Shown here: positions 55,472 through 64,000 of the stretch, piece by piece
Layout of the letters: each line of letters begins with the position of its first letter
How positions within the stretch are numbered: the first letter of the stretch is position 1
DNA from: Paludibacteraceae bacterium
Lineage (GTDB): Bacteria; Bacteroidota; Bacteroidia; Bacteroidales; Paludibacteraceae
DNA length: 64,000 nt
Assembly: GCA_017479885.1 (NCBI GenBank)
Contig: JAFVBR010000001.1
Location: 81,304-145,303, forward strand
Direction: 5' to 3'
The notes under the pieces: model-generated
Told to the model about the DNA's origin: nothing
The model's database searches: none
The model's input: only the letters and a program-made list of their open reading frames with translations
Program-made: the position numbers and the translations under genes

Positions 55472-58468
55472 ATGAAACGTTTACAAGCAATCTGTCTGAG
55501 TCTTTTGATTGCAGTGGCAGCCATGGCTGACATCAATGTCAAAGGAACAGTAATCGGTGCAGAGGACGGTGAGCCTATGCCCGGTGTAAGCATTCTTGTC
55601 AAGGGAACATCCACCGGTACTATCACAGGTATCGATGGCGATTTCTCGCTCACGGTTCCTGACAATGCAGTGCTACAATTCTCTTTTATGGGATTCAAGA
55701 CGGTGGAACAAGCTGCACAACCCAGCATGAGAATTTCGCTTGAGACCGAAACCACCGAGCTTCAGGAAGTCGTGTCGCTCGGTTATTCGGCTGTAAAGAA
55801 AGCTGAACTTAGTTCGGCGGTTGTAACGGTATCTGCTGAGGCGCTTACCGATGTCACCTCAAGTGATATCGGAAACATGCTTCAAGGTAAGGTAGCAGGT
55901 CTGCAAGTAAGCAACTCTACCGGTCAACCGGGTGCAGCAGCAGAGATTCGTATTCGTGGTACGGGTTCTATCACCGCAGCCAGCGACCCTGTATATGTGG
56001 TCGATGGTGTGATGGGCGGAAGTTTCAACCCTAACGATGTAGAGAGCATCTCCATTCTGAAAGACGCCGGTTCCACAGGTATCTATGGTGCTGCTGCAGC
56101 AGGTGGTGTTATCGTCGTTACGACAAAGCAGGGAAGCAAAGACCAGAAACCACGCATCAACGTACGTGCCACTGTAGGTGCAACGCAACCTCTGTTCGGC
56201 AATTACGTAATGATGGGCTCTGAGGAACTCTACAACTTCCACAAGTACATGTACAACAACAATAATGTCAAGGGTGAGAACTTCAACGCTTTGCGTCCTA
56301 TCACGCTGCTTGACGAAGACTACCGCTGGAGAGACTACTTCTTCAAAACAGGTATTACACAGGACTACTACATATCTGTTGCCGGCGGTACGAAGAAACT
56401 CGGCTACTATGCTTCGTTCGACTATTACAAGCAGGACGGTACATTCAAGCAAACAGGCTACGAGAAATTCTCCGGTCGTGCAAATATAAATGCAGAAATA
56501 GCCAAGTGGCTGGATATACGTCTGAGTACTTATTTCGACAAGTCAAATTCCACAAGCGAGTCTTCATGGGAGATGATGGACGATGCATACAACAAGATGC
56601 CTTGGGATAATCCGTATGATGCAGACGGCAACCTTGTGAAGATTGCAGCCGCCACACGTCCTGACAATGGCAAGGCGTGGTATTCTCAAAACAGATGGAA
56701 CTCACTTTATAACGCACAGTTTGACTATGCAAAAGGTACAGGTCTTTCTATGGGAGTTGACATGCAGCTCAATTTCCACATCACAGATTGGCTGACTCTG
56801 CAATCCTCCAATCGTTACTCCCACAGCAACTCAAAATGGATAAGCTACAGCGACCCGCGCAGTAACGCGACTGGATACAACGGATACCTTGAGAACACTA
56901 TCGATTTCTCTAATTCATTCGGTACAACCAACATACTCAAAGCCGCTTATCAGTGGGGAAATCACTCTGTTAACGGTATGGTAGGTTTTGAATACGGCCT
57001 CTGGAAGAGCGAATATACCAATGTTTCAGGTACAGGCATGCCCAATGGCGTTGATGCACTCAATGCTACCGTTCCGCAAGGGTTAGGCGGCTATGAGATT
57101 CCCGGTGCAAGTTGGGCTACATTCATCCAGGCAAGCTACGACTATGCAAAGCGCTACTTCATCACCGCCACTTTCCGTGCAGAGGCAAGTTCTATCTTCG
57201 CTCCGCAAAACCGCGTAGGTTATTTCCCGTCGGTGGCAGCAAGCTGGCTGATTAGCAACGAAGAGTTCATGAAAAGTCAGGACATTGTAAGCTTCCTCAA
57301 ACTGCGTGCAAGTTATGGTGTAACAGGTAACAACAATATACCTGCATATAAGTATCTTGCGACCTATGCTCTGAGCACATCCTACCAGAATGTAACAGCT
57401 GCTATTCCGAGCCGTCTGAGCAACCCGTTGCTTCACTGGGAAACAGCCAACATGGCAACGGTCGGTGTTGACCTTACTTTCATCAACCGCATTGACATGT
57501 CTCTTGACCTCTATAATACCGACAATACAGGTCTTCTGCTTGATGTGCCGGTTGCTCCGTCAACTGGTTTCTTCGAGATTACCAAGAATGCCGGCACGGT
57601 TCGCAACCAAGGTATTGAATATCGAATCGATGCTACCGCTATCAAGACTAAAGACTGGCGTTGGGACATCGGATTCAACATAGGTTTCAACCGCAACCGC
57701 GTAACCTACACCCCGGACCACATACCATTCTTGCAGTCAGCTTCGTCCGTCAACCAGCAGGTAAAAGAGGGACAAGACATCTATTCATGGTACATGAAAG
57801 AGTGGGCAGGTGTTGACCCAGAAAACGGTGACCCGCTATGGTACGTTGTTGATAGCATAGGAGACTATGTGCTCGATGCAAACGGTAACAAAACAACTAC
57901 CAACAACTATAAAGCAACCAACGCGCGAGTTGTAGGCAAGGCTACTCCTATATTCCAGGGTGGTTTGAACACACAGGTTAGCTGGAAAGGTCTCACATTG
58001 AGCATTAATACCAACTTCACCTACGGAAACAAAGTATATAACTACAACCGCCAGACTAACGATGCAGACGGTGCATATCTTGGACACAATCAACTCTCTA
58101 TAGAGAACTCCAAACTTGGTTGGTCACGCTGGGAGTCCCCGGGTGACCAGGCGACCCATCCCAAAGGTGTGCTCAACGGCAACAAGAGTTCAAACGAAGT
58201 ATCTTCACGTTATCTTGAGGACGGCAGTTTCTTCCGTCTGAAGAACATTACTCTCAGCTACGACTTTGCCGCAGTACTTATCCCGAAGAAATACATGTCA
58301 AAGTGCCGTGTTTATATTTCCGCCGACAACCTCTTTACTGCCACCAAGTTCTCAGGTCTCGATCCTGAAGTCAGCATCACTACCACTACCTACAAACTTG
58401 CAGGTATGTATTCCGATCACTATCCTGTTCCACGCAACATCGTTGGAGGAATTGAGATTGAATTCTAA
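55472..58468 (+). CDS. SusC/RagA-family TonB-linked outer membrane transporter
   Basis: A 998-residue SusC-like protein. It has a signal peptide (to MAD), a regulatory-like N-terminal domain (VKGTVIGAEDGEPMPGVSIL), a TonB-box-like stretch (LQEVVSLGYSAVKKAEL), the plug (LQGKVAGLQV, IRGTGSITAASDPVYVVDG, ILKDAGSTGIYGAAAAGGVI) and a barrel ending VGGIEIEF. It is only distantly similar to the SusC of region 1, as expected for a different ligand. It lies 43 bases after the GH36-like gene. Confidence 0.96.
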   Translation: MKRLQAICLSLLIAVAAMADINVKGTVIGAEDGEPMPGVSILVKGTSTGTITGIDGDFSLTVPDNAVLQFSFMGFKTVEQAAQPSMRISLETETTELQEVVSLGYSAVKKAELSSAVVTVSAEALTDVTSSDIGNMLQGKVAGLQVSNSTGQPGAAAEIRIRGTGSITAASDPVYVVDGVMGGSFNPNDVESISILKDAGSTGIYGAAAAGGVIVVTTKQGSKDQKPRINVRATVGATQPLFGNYVMMGSEELYNFHKYMYNNNNVKGENFNALRPITLLDEDYRWRDYFFKTGITQDYYISVAGGTKKLGYYASFDYYKQDGTFKQTGYEKFSGRANINAEIAKWLDIRLSTYFDKSNSTSESSWEMMDDAYNKMPWDNPYDADGNLVKIAAATRPDNGKAWYSQNRWNSLYNAQFDYAKGTGLSMGVDMQLNFHITDWLTLQSSNRYSHSNSKWISYSDPRSNATGYNGYLENTIDFSNSFGTTNILKAAYQWGNHSVNGMVGFEYGLWKSEYTNVSGTGMPNGVDALNATVPQGLGGYEIPGASWATFIQASYDYAKRYFITATFRAEASSIFAPQNRVGYFPSVAASWLISNEEFMKSQDIVSFLKLRASYGVTGNNNIPAYKYLATYALSTSYQNVTAAIPSRLSNPLLHWETANMATVGVDLTFINRIDMSLDLYNTDNTGLLLDVPVAPSTGFFEITKNAGTVRNQGIEYRIDATAIKTKDWRWDIGFNIGFNRNRVTYTPDHIPFLQSASSVNQQVKEGQDIYSWYMKEWAGVDPENGDPLWYVVDSIGDYVLDANGNKTTTNNYKATNARVVGKATPIFQGGLNTQVSWKGLTLSINTNFTYGNKVYNYNRQTNDADGAYLGHNQLSIENSKLGWSRWESPGDQATHPKGVLNGNKSSNEVSSRYLEDGSFFRLKNITLSYDFAAVLIPKKYMSKCRVYISADNLFTATKFSGLDPEVSITTTTYKLAGMYSDHYPVPRNIVGGIEIEF

Positions 58469-58524
58469 TTCAATTTGATAATTTGATGATTTCAATATTT
58501 GATAATTATAAAAATTTGACGATT

Positions 58525-60207
58525 ATGAAAACTAAAGTATTATATTTAACCGCAGTTGTCGCTATGATGCTCGGTTTTTCCGGCTGCAATCTTGATTACT
58601 TTCCATCTGACGAGTTGAATGGCAGTGCCTTGCTTGCAGACGAAAGCGGTGCTGAATATATTATTGACGGGTGCTATGCCATGCTCAAGAATGAATATGA
58701 ATACATAGAATATTCTTCAAGCAACTACTATGCCCGTCATTATACTCAGATGGCAGAATTCCCCGCCGACAACACATGTCTCTCAGGTCGTACCTCCGAC
58801 CCTTTGTATCAGGCAACTTGTTACAAGATGACCGACCACCTGAAGAATGTAGAACTTTTGTGGTGGATTGGTTACAAGGTTATTTATTCCGCCAACTCGG
58901 TTATTGAAGGATTCAAGGAAGGCACTTCTGTTGAAAGCGACCAGCTTATCGGAGAGGCATATTTTATGCGTGCACTGATGCATTTCCAGATGTCAACTCT
59001 CTACTCAAAACCGTATGTTCTCGGTCGGGACAATCCCGGCATAGTGCTCCGTACAAGCACAAACACCGAGGAAACAAAACGTGCTACTGTAGGTCAGGTT
59101 TACGACCAGGTCGTAAGCGACTTGCAGAAAGCAGCCGAACTCATGCAGAAGCCGCGCGGCAATGCAGGCTATGCGTCTAAAAATGCAGCTTTAGGTTTGC
59201 TCTCACGCGTTTATCTCTACATGGAAGAGAATCAGAAAGTTCTCGATGTAATTAGTGAAATGGGTGATCCTGTTTCCTACCTTGACTCTGACTATCCCAA
59301 CTACTTTGCCAAGGCTCTGTCGAGCAAAGAAACTCTGTTTGCTGTAGCTCACACTGCCCTCGAGACACGCGCCAAAGGTAGTATCGGAAGTATGTACAAC
59401 GGAGCAGACGGTGTAGGATGGGGCGAAGTATATTGCAGCGACCCTCTTCTGAATCTCTATGAACGTTATCCTGACGACAAGCGTCTGACATATATCATAC
59501 CTCAATATTCAGGGAACGATAATTATGTTGTCTGCTTCCCCATCCCTTCAGATGCAGATGACTTCAGAAGTGACATGACAGCCGGTGTGAAGACTGACTC
59601 AGAAGGCAAATATTGCGAGATAGAAGAAACCAAATATCGCATCGTTGAAGAAAAAGTGAACGGTATGAATCAGGCAGATCCTATGGGTGAGTACACTCAA
59701 TACTATGTCAACTATGGTGGTGAGAAATGTTCGGCACGCATAATCAAATCTATGCTTAGCCGCAACACTTTCCCTATGTACTACGTAACCAAATTCTCGG
59801 GTCAGGACGGCGATCCGATGCTTTCCTCGCCTGTATTCCTCCGTTGGGGCGAAGTACTGCTCAACCGTGCAGAAGCGGAAGCTAAACTCGGTCAGGATGC
59901 CAAAGCCTTTGAGGATGTGAACGCCATCCGCAAGCGTGCCGGTATTCCTGAAGAGGGTATGTTCTCCGCAGCCAAAATGCATGGCTACACCAATGCTCTT
60001 GATGTGGTGCTTGATGAACGTCGTATGGAACTTGCCTTCGAAGGACACCGTATGTTCGACGTATATCGCAACCGCCGTGATATGGACCGCCGCTTTGCAG
60101 GCGTACAGCCATGGGAGGTTGTGAAATACACAGATGACAAGATTCAATACCCCATTCCTTTCAATGAACATTCCGTTAGCGGAATATCACAAAATCCCGG
60201 TTATTAA
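58525..60207 (+). CDS. SusD/RagB-family nutrient-binding lipoprotein
   Basis: 560 residues from ATG 58525. The frame is open to 58483, but the lipoprotein signal (MMLGFSGCNLDYFPSDEL) starts at 58525. SusD landmarks are LIGEAYFMRALMHFQMSTLY, RWGEVLLNRAEAEAKLGQD, DVNAIRKRAGIP and LDERRMELAFEGHRMFDVYR. It is the lid and ligand-binding partner of the preceding SusC protein. Confidence 0.95.
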   Translation: MKTKVLYLTAVVAMMLGFSGCNLDYFPSDELNGSALLADESGAEYIIDGCYAMLKNEYEYIEYSSSNYYARHYTQMAEFPADNTCLSGRTSDPLYQATCYKMTDHLKNVELLWWIGYKVIYSANSVIEGFKEGTSVESDQLIGEAYFMRALMHFQMSTLYSKPYVLGRDNPGIVLRTSTNTEETKRATVGQVYDQVVSDLQKAAELMQKPRGNAGYASKNAALGLLSRVYLYMEENQKVLDVISEMGDPVSYLDSDYPNYFAKALSSKETLFAVAHTALETRAKGSIGSMYNGADGVGWGEVYCSDPLLNLYERYPDDKRLTYIIPQYSGNDNYVVCFPIPSDADDFRSDMTAGVKTDSEGKYCEIEETKYRIVEEKVNGMNQADPMGEYTQYYVNYGGEKCSARIIKSMLSRNTFPMYYVTKFSGQDGDPMLSSPVFLRWGEVLLNRAEAEAKLGQDAKAFEDVNAIRKRAGIPEEGMFSAAKMHGYTNALDVVLDERRMELAFEGHRMFDVYRNRRDMDRRFAGVQPWEVVKYTDDKIQYPIPFNEHSVSGISQNPGY

Positions 60208-60258
60208 CCGCGATTAATAAATAAACATGTTTAATTATTAATTTAAATTTTTCAAACA

Positions 60259-61224
60259 ATGAAAAAGAACATTCTTTTCGCAGGATTTGTAGCTGTAATT
60301 GCTATTCTTGCAGCATCCTGCAGCTCTACCCCAAAGGTAGATGCACCAAAAGCCCGTTTCACTTATGAAGTTGACGGCATGAAAGTAACATTTACCAACG
60401 CATCAAAAGATGCAGAAACTTTTGCATGGGAGTTTGGTGACGGACAGACCTCAGCTGAAGAGAATCCCGTTCACGAGTATGCTGAAGCAGGTTCTTACTC
60501 TGTAAAACTCACAGTTAAGAATGCCGGTGGCGAAGACTCAATGACAGAAGAAGTTTCTCTTGAAAAAGCAATCATCACTGTTGATGGTGACTTCTCAGAC
60601 TGGGCAGCTGTTCCGGCTGAAAGACTTGCAACAGCTTCTGCTTCAAGCGACAGCAAGTATCCTCGTCTTATCAACATGAAATGGTGTGCTGATGCCAACT
60701 TCATCTACTGGTATGTAGAGTACAAGCAAGAGGCCGGTACATTCCAGGTTAAGGACGAACAGACAGGCGAATACAAAGATGTTGAAGGCTGGTGGGTTGC
60801 TCCTATTGACATCTATCTGAATACAGATGGTGACGAGACTACCGGTTCCAACAGCTATCTTTGGGTTAACTCGGCAGCTGACTACCTGATTGAAGGTTTC
60901 TGGTCTGACAATTTTGAGACTGCCGGTATCTACTCCTTCCCCGCAGATGCTGACCAAGCTGAATGGGCGTGGGAAGATGCAGGTATAGTTGGTTCAACAT
61001 CTACCTGCGACCAGGTTGCTCTTGCCAACGGCAACACAGCCATCGAAGGCAAAATCATGATTGCCATGCTCCCCGGCGGACTTAAAGGTCTGAAGGTTGG
61101 TGTATTCTGCTCCAATACTGCTTGGGGTGAGTCCGGCTGTCTGCCCGAAACCACTGAGGTTCTTGACGCAGACGGGGTTGCAACAACAACTCCGAGTCCT
61201 CTGTTGGAAGTTCCACTGCCCTAA
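60259..61224 (+). CDS. PKD-domain lipoprotein, probable surface glycan-binding protein
   Basis: A 321-residue lipoprotein (LAASCSSTP). Residues about 33-98 are a PKD domain (ARFTYEVDG, FAWEFGDGQTSAEENPVHEY, AGSYSVKLTVKNAG). The rest resembles a CBM9-like sugar-binding domain (ITVDGDFSDWAAVPAE, INMKWCADANFIYWYVEY). It takes the SusE/F position after susD, so surface glycan binding is likely. A terminator-like hairpin follows. Confidence 0.82.
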   Translation: MKKNILFAGFVAVIAILAASCSSTPKVDAPKARFTYEVDGMKVTFTNASKDAETFAWEFGDGQTSAEENPVHEYAEAGSYSVKLTVKNAGGEDSMTEEVSLEKAIITVDGDFSDWAAVPAERLATASASSDSKYPRLINMKWCADANFIYWYVEYKQEAGTFQVKDEQTGEYKDVEGWWVAPIDIYLNTDGDETTGSNSYLWVNSAADYLIEGFWSDNFETAGIYSFPADADQAEWAWEDAGIVGSTSTCDQVALANGNTAIEGKIMIAMLPGGLKGLKVGVFCSNTAWGESGCLPETTEVLDADGVATTTPSPLLEVPLP

Positions 61225-61234
61225 TGTTATTTCA

Positions 61235-61275
61235 AACGGGTGACCGCTCTTAGCGGGGCGGTCCCCGTTATTTAT
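61235..61275 (+). terminator. Hairpin after the PKD lipoprotein gene
   Basis: Arms AACGGGTGACCGC (61235-61247) and GCGGTCCCCGTT (61258-61269) pair with a one-base bulge, followed by ATTTATTC. It could end or attenuate the long operon from agaS. Confidence 0.6.
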
Positions 61276-61286
61276 TCAGACAACTT

Positions 61287-61325
61287 TATTATTTAATCTA
61301 ATCACTATTATTTAATCTAATCACT
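61287..61325. repeat. 19-bp tandem duplication in the leader of the DUF4832 gene
   Basis: TATTATTTAATCTAATCAC occurs at 61287-61305 and 61306-61324. Confidence 0.75.
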
Positions 61326-61333
61326 TGGTTATT

Positions 61334-62719
61334 ATGTACAAATTCCGTTATATTATTGCTATTCTTGCATGCGTACTGGCAGCATGCTCATCACCGGTCA
61401 CACCTGTAGAACCTGAAACGGAAGATGACGGAATGCGTCATGATTCCCTCACCGAGATATACGACCTTTTCTGTAATCCTGAGCGCGGATTCCATGTTTT
61501 CAAAGAATTTCACAGCCCGAACCCCGAACAACTTACTGCCGGCGGAATAAAAACAATCTACGACATGGGCTATTCGCTTGTGCTTAACAACTACTATCTG
61601 AAAGACTACCGCAACTGCGCAATACCCGACTCGTATCTTGAGGTTGTACGCAACAACATGCAGGCACTGCGCGACGGCGGCTGCAAATGTATTCTAAGAT
61701 TCGCATATACCGACAATGAAAGCCAGACGCCACGTGAGGCTCCGGTTGACACTGTACTCAAACATATATCTCAAATAAAGCCCATTCTGCAGGAATATGC
61801 CGATGTCATCTTTGCCATGGAGGCAGGATTCGTAGGTACGTGGGGCGAATGGTACTACACAACCTATTTCAAACACCAGCCTTCCGCACGGGAGGATTTT
61901 GTTGACCGGCGTCGGGTGCTTGACGCACTGCTTGACGCACTGCCCAAAGAGCGAATGATATGCGTCCGTACCCCCGACTTCAAAAGAAGTTGTTTCGGCT
62001 ATGGATTGAAAGACACAATCACTCTGGCAGAAGCTTTCAACGGCTCCGACAAGTCGCGCATCGCCTGCCACGATGATGCATTTATGGCCGACGAAACAGA
62101 CATGGGCACATTCACCGTATCAGCCGACCGGGCCTATTGGGAGGCAGAAACAAAATATACAATCTACGGAGGAGAATCGTGCCGCACAGGCAAATATGCA
62201 AGCTGCGATAATTCGCTTGCACAGATGCAGGCTATGCATATCTCGTATCTCAATATCAGTTATCACAAGGGGGTTATTTCCGGTTGGCAGAATCAAGGAT
62301 GCCTGGAGGATATGCGACGGCTCATAGGCTACCGCCTTGTGTGCACGGATGTGGCAACTACCAAAGAGCCGAAGGCAGGCGAAGACCTGAAAGTGAAACT
62401 GACAATAATAAACGAAGGCTTCTCTTCACCAAAAAATCCGCGTGACATAGCCGTCATGCTTGTCAACGCAGATGATCCGGATGATGTCGCCTCTTTCACT
62501 CCCGACTGTGACCCCAGATTCTGGTTCCCGGAAGGAGAACATTACGTTGAAGCCAGATTCAAACCTGAGAAATCAGGCAACTACAAGATATATCTCAACC
62601 TGCCTGACCCCAAACCGACACTTGCAGGCAATCCGAAATTCTCTATCCGCCTTGCCAACAAAGACTGCTGGGAGTCTGCTACCGGCTACAACTACCTGAC
62701 TACTGTTGAAGTGAAATAA
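61334..62719 (+). CDS. DUF4874/DUF4832 lipoprotein, probable TIM-barrel carbohydrate enzyme
   Basis: 461 residues from ATG 61334 (a TTG at 61325 is not needed). The lipobox is LAACSSP. The N-terminal DUF4874-type part includes NPERGFHVFKEF, VVRNNMQALRDGGCKCILRF, AMEAGFVGTWGEWYYT and CVRTPDFKRS. A DUF4832 part and a C-terminal beta domain follow (VKLTIINEGFSSPKNPRDIA). The acidic residues in EAGFVGTWGEW are candidates for catalysis, as in clan-A glycosidases. No activity is known to me. Confidence 0.78.
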   Translation: MYKFRYIIAILACVLAACSSPVTPVEPETEDDGMRHDSLTEIYDLFCNPERGFHVFKEFHSPNPEQLTAGGIKTIYDMGYSLVLNNYYLKDYRNCAIPDSYLEVVRNNMQALRDGGCKCILRFAYTDNESQTPREAPVDTVLKHISQIKPILQEYADVIFAMEAGFVGTWGEWYYTTYFKHQPSAREDFVDRRRVLDALLDALPKERMICVRTPDFKRSCFGYGLKDTITLAEAFNGSDKSRIACHDDAFMADETDMGTFTVSADRAYWEAETKYTIYGGESCRTGKYASCDNSLAQMQAMHISYLNISYHKGVISGWQNQGCLEDMRRLIGYRLVCTDVATTKEPKAGEDLKVKLTIINEGFSSPKNPRDIAVMLVNADDPDDVASFTPDCDPRFWFPEGEHYVEARFKPEKSGNYKIYLNLPDPKPTLAGNPKFSIRLANKDCWESATGYNYLTTVEVK

Positions 62720-62736
62720 ACAAAATATCAATCAAT

Positions 62737-63624
62737 ATGAAAACCAATATCCTGAAAGACAAGTTATGGCTTGTGTTTATCCTCATTACCGTTGTCACAT
62801 GGGGTGTATGGGGAGCTTTCTCGGGTTACCAGATTCAGAACGGAATACCCGATACAATAGTCTATATCGTATGGGCTTTGTCGATGATACCTTGTGCCAT
62901 AGTGGCACTGATTATCAACAAAGGCAAATTTATGTGCGACTGGAAATCGGCAGCATTAGGTTGCACCGTAGGTTTGCTGGGTGCAGGCGGACAGTTGGTG
63001 CTCTTCAAAGCCCTCACCCTTGGTCCGAGTTACATCATATACCCGTTTATCTCCATGTCGCCGGTGATAGTGATTACTATGGCAGCGGTATTTCTGAAAG
63101 AGAAAGCCACACGCTGGCAGATAGCAGGTATAGTGGTAGCATTGGCAGCCATTCTGCTTCTCTCGCTTGAGACCGGTCAGGAAGGCAGTCCGGTAAGCGG
63201 ATGGCTGTGGATAGTACTGGCAATACTGGTTCTTCTGGCATGGGGTATTCAGGGTTTCTTCATGAAGTTTGCCAACAACTCGATGGATGCCGAGTCTATT
63301 TTTATCTGGATGGCTATCACGGCTGTAATACTGATTCCTGTCGCATGGTTTATGAACGGCGATGCCACTGCTTTCATGCAGACTGAACATGCCGTCAGAG
63401 ACTGCTGGGCGTCGTTCGGCATACAGATACTTAACTCTATCGGTGCCCTGACTCTGGTTTATGCATATCGCTATGGCAAAGCAGTTGTGGTTTCTCCAAT
63501 GGAAGGTTTATCGCCTATGGTTACCGTTCTCCTCTCACTGATTATTCTGCAGGTTATACCCAATCCTCTGCAGATTGCAGGCATCTGCTGCGCAGCATTT
63601 GCGATGTACGCCTTGTCAAAATAA
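62737..63624 (+). CDS. EamA/DMT-family transporter, probable sugar permease
   Basis: A 295-residue protein with about ten membrane helices in two halves (VFILITVVTWGVWGAFSGYQ; WLWIVLAILVLLAWGIQGFF). Each half carries an EamA-type pattern (GPSYIIYPFISMSPVIVITM and VVVSPMEGLSPMVTVLLSLI). It resembles the sugar-transporting branch of the drug/metabolite transporter superfamily. As the last gene of the locus it may carry the released monosaccharide across the inner membrane; the substrate is inferred. Confidence 0.8.
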   Translation: MKTNILKDKLWLVFILITVVTWGVWGAFSGYQIQNGIPDTIVYIVWALSMIPCAIVALIINKGKFMCDWKSAALGCTVGLLGAGGQLVLFKALTLGPSYIIYPFISMSPVIVITMAAVFLKEKATRWQIAGIVVALAAILLLSLETGQEGSPVSGWLWIVLAILVLLAWGIQGFFMKFANNSMDAESIFIWMAITAVILIPVAWFMNGDATAFMQTEHAVRDCWASFGIQILNSIGALTLVYAYRYGKAVVVSPMEGLSPMVTVLLSLIILQVIPNPLQIAGICCAAFAMYALSK

Positions 63625-63723
63625 GAAGCGAATGGGATTCCATCAACTATTCTTCTGATTATCTGAATATATAAACACCTGTAAAGGTTAATATAAATAT
63701 AGTTGATTAAAGTTGTGTTTCAG

Positions 63724-63755
63724 GAAGGCAGCGCGATGTGAATTGAGCTGCCTTC
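63724..63755. repeat. 8-bp inverted repeat near the locus end
   Basis: GAAGGCAG (63724-63731) and CTGCCTTC (63748-63755). It lies between the transporter gene and the transposase remnant. It could be a weak terminator; no clear T run follows. Nothing else was seen in 63625-63834. Confidence 0.35.
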
Positions 63756-63834
63756 TGCCTTCTAAAGAAAAAGTTACATATTTGGGCAGAATAGAAATCA
63801 TACCCATCTTTATAAAAACAACCCGTTGGCGGAA

Positions 63835-64000
63835 TTACCCCAGCGCATATTTAATTCTCCCAATCGGTTTGTTGTTGATAAAGTTAATATATTGTAGGAC
63901 AGTGATTGCGCTGATTTTGCTGATAATACGAGCAAAAAGTCCTACTTGTTGTTTGGCATAATTGCGACATACCATAAATTGGTCATCCAACTGTGAGAAA
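63835..64000 (-). mobile_element. C-terminal end of an IS982-like transposase (continues past the window)
   Basis: The minus-strand frame is open from the window edge to TAA at 63835-63837. It encodes 54 residues that include FSQLDDQFMVCRNYAKQQVG, LFARIISKISAITVLQYI and NFINNKPIGRIKYALG. This is the typical C-terminus of IS982-family transposases in Bacteroidota. The 5' part and one IS end lie outside the window. The terminal repeat could not be fixed, though ACCCGTTGGCGG near 63820-63831 is a candidate. Confidence 0.75.

Noticed and set aside
63713-63961. Plus-strand 82-residue ORF at the right edge
   Set aside because: It is antisense to the end of the IS982-like transposase, has biased composition and has no start context.

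Overview
The window comes from a member of the Bacteroidales (Bacteroidota). The evidence is two SusC/SusD pairs, Bacteroidetes-type promoters (a TAnnTTTGC -7 box, often with TTTG about 20 bp upstream), many lipoproteins with short lipoboxes, type-IX-secretion-like C-terminal tails, and the DUF3791/DUF3990 gene set. The sequence does not allow a safe genus call. No rRNA, tRNA or CRISPR array was seen.

Region 1 (1-9860, minus strand) is a compact polysaccharide utilization locus read from one promoter at about 9840. Its order is GH144-type lipoprotein, SusC, SusD, LamG surface lipoprotein, a second GH144-type lipoprotein, and a GH3 beta-glucosidase cut by the window start. GH144 plus GH3 points to beta-1,2-glucan, by inference.

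Region 2 (9870-31000) is mostly housekeeping: a YjjG-like nucleotidase, rsmI, a coiled-coil protein, a POT peptide transporter, the dapB-lepB-wbqC-ilvE operon, an AsmA-like protein, a TamB-like protein and a ComM/YifB ATPase. It also holds a few accessory genes: a secreted protein with three repeated domains, a small type-IX tail protein, a gene broken by two frameshifts, and a three-gene DUF3791-DUF3990-DUF3791 module resembling toxin-antitoxin systems.

Region 3 (about 31200-63624, plus strand except one regulator) is the most unusual part. It encodes four large secreted proteins and one smaller one. Three join a parallel beta-helix to a purple-acid-phosphatase-like metallophosphoesterase, one is a beta-helix mosaic without phosphatase, and one is a phosphatase alone. 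A divergent DeoR-family regulator follows, then AgaS, a KbaZ/GatZ-type protein, an esterase and a PfkB kinase (a galactosamine/tagatose-6-phosphate route). After these come an amidohydrolase, a GH36-like alpha-galactosidase, SusC, SusD, a PKD surface lipoprotein, a DUF4874/DUF4832 protein and an EamA-type transporter. TTTCGAAA palindromes recur in three intergenic regions, with a related CGAAA pair in a fourth, which suggests one regulon. My reading is a utilization system for a phosphate-substituted, galactose- or galactosamine-containing glycan. The exact substrate is not shown by the sequence.

The right edge (63835-64000) carries the C-terminal end of an IS982-like transposase on the minus strand.
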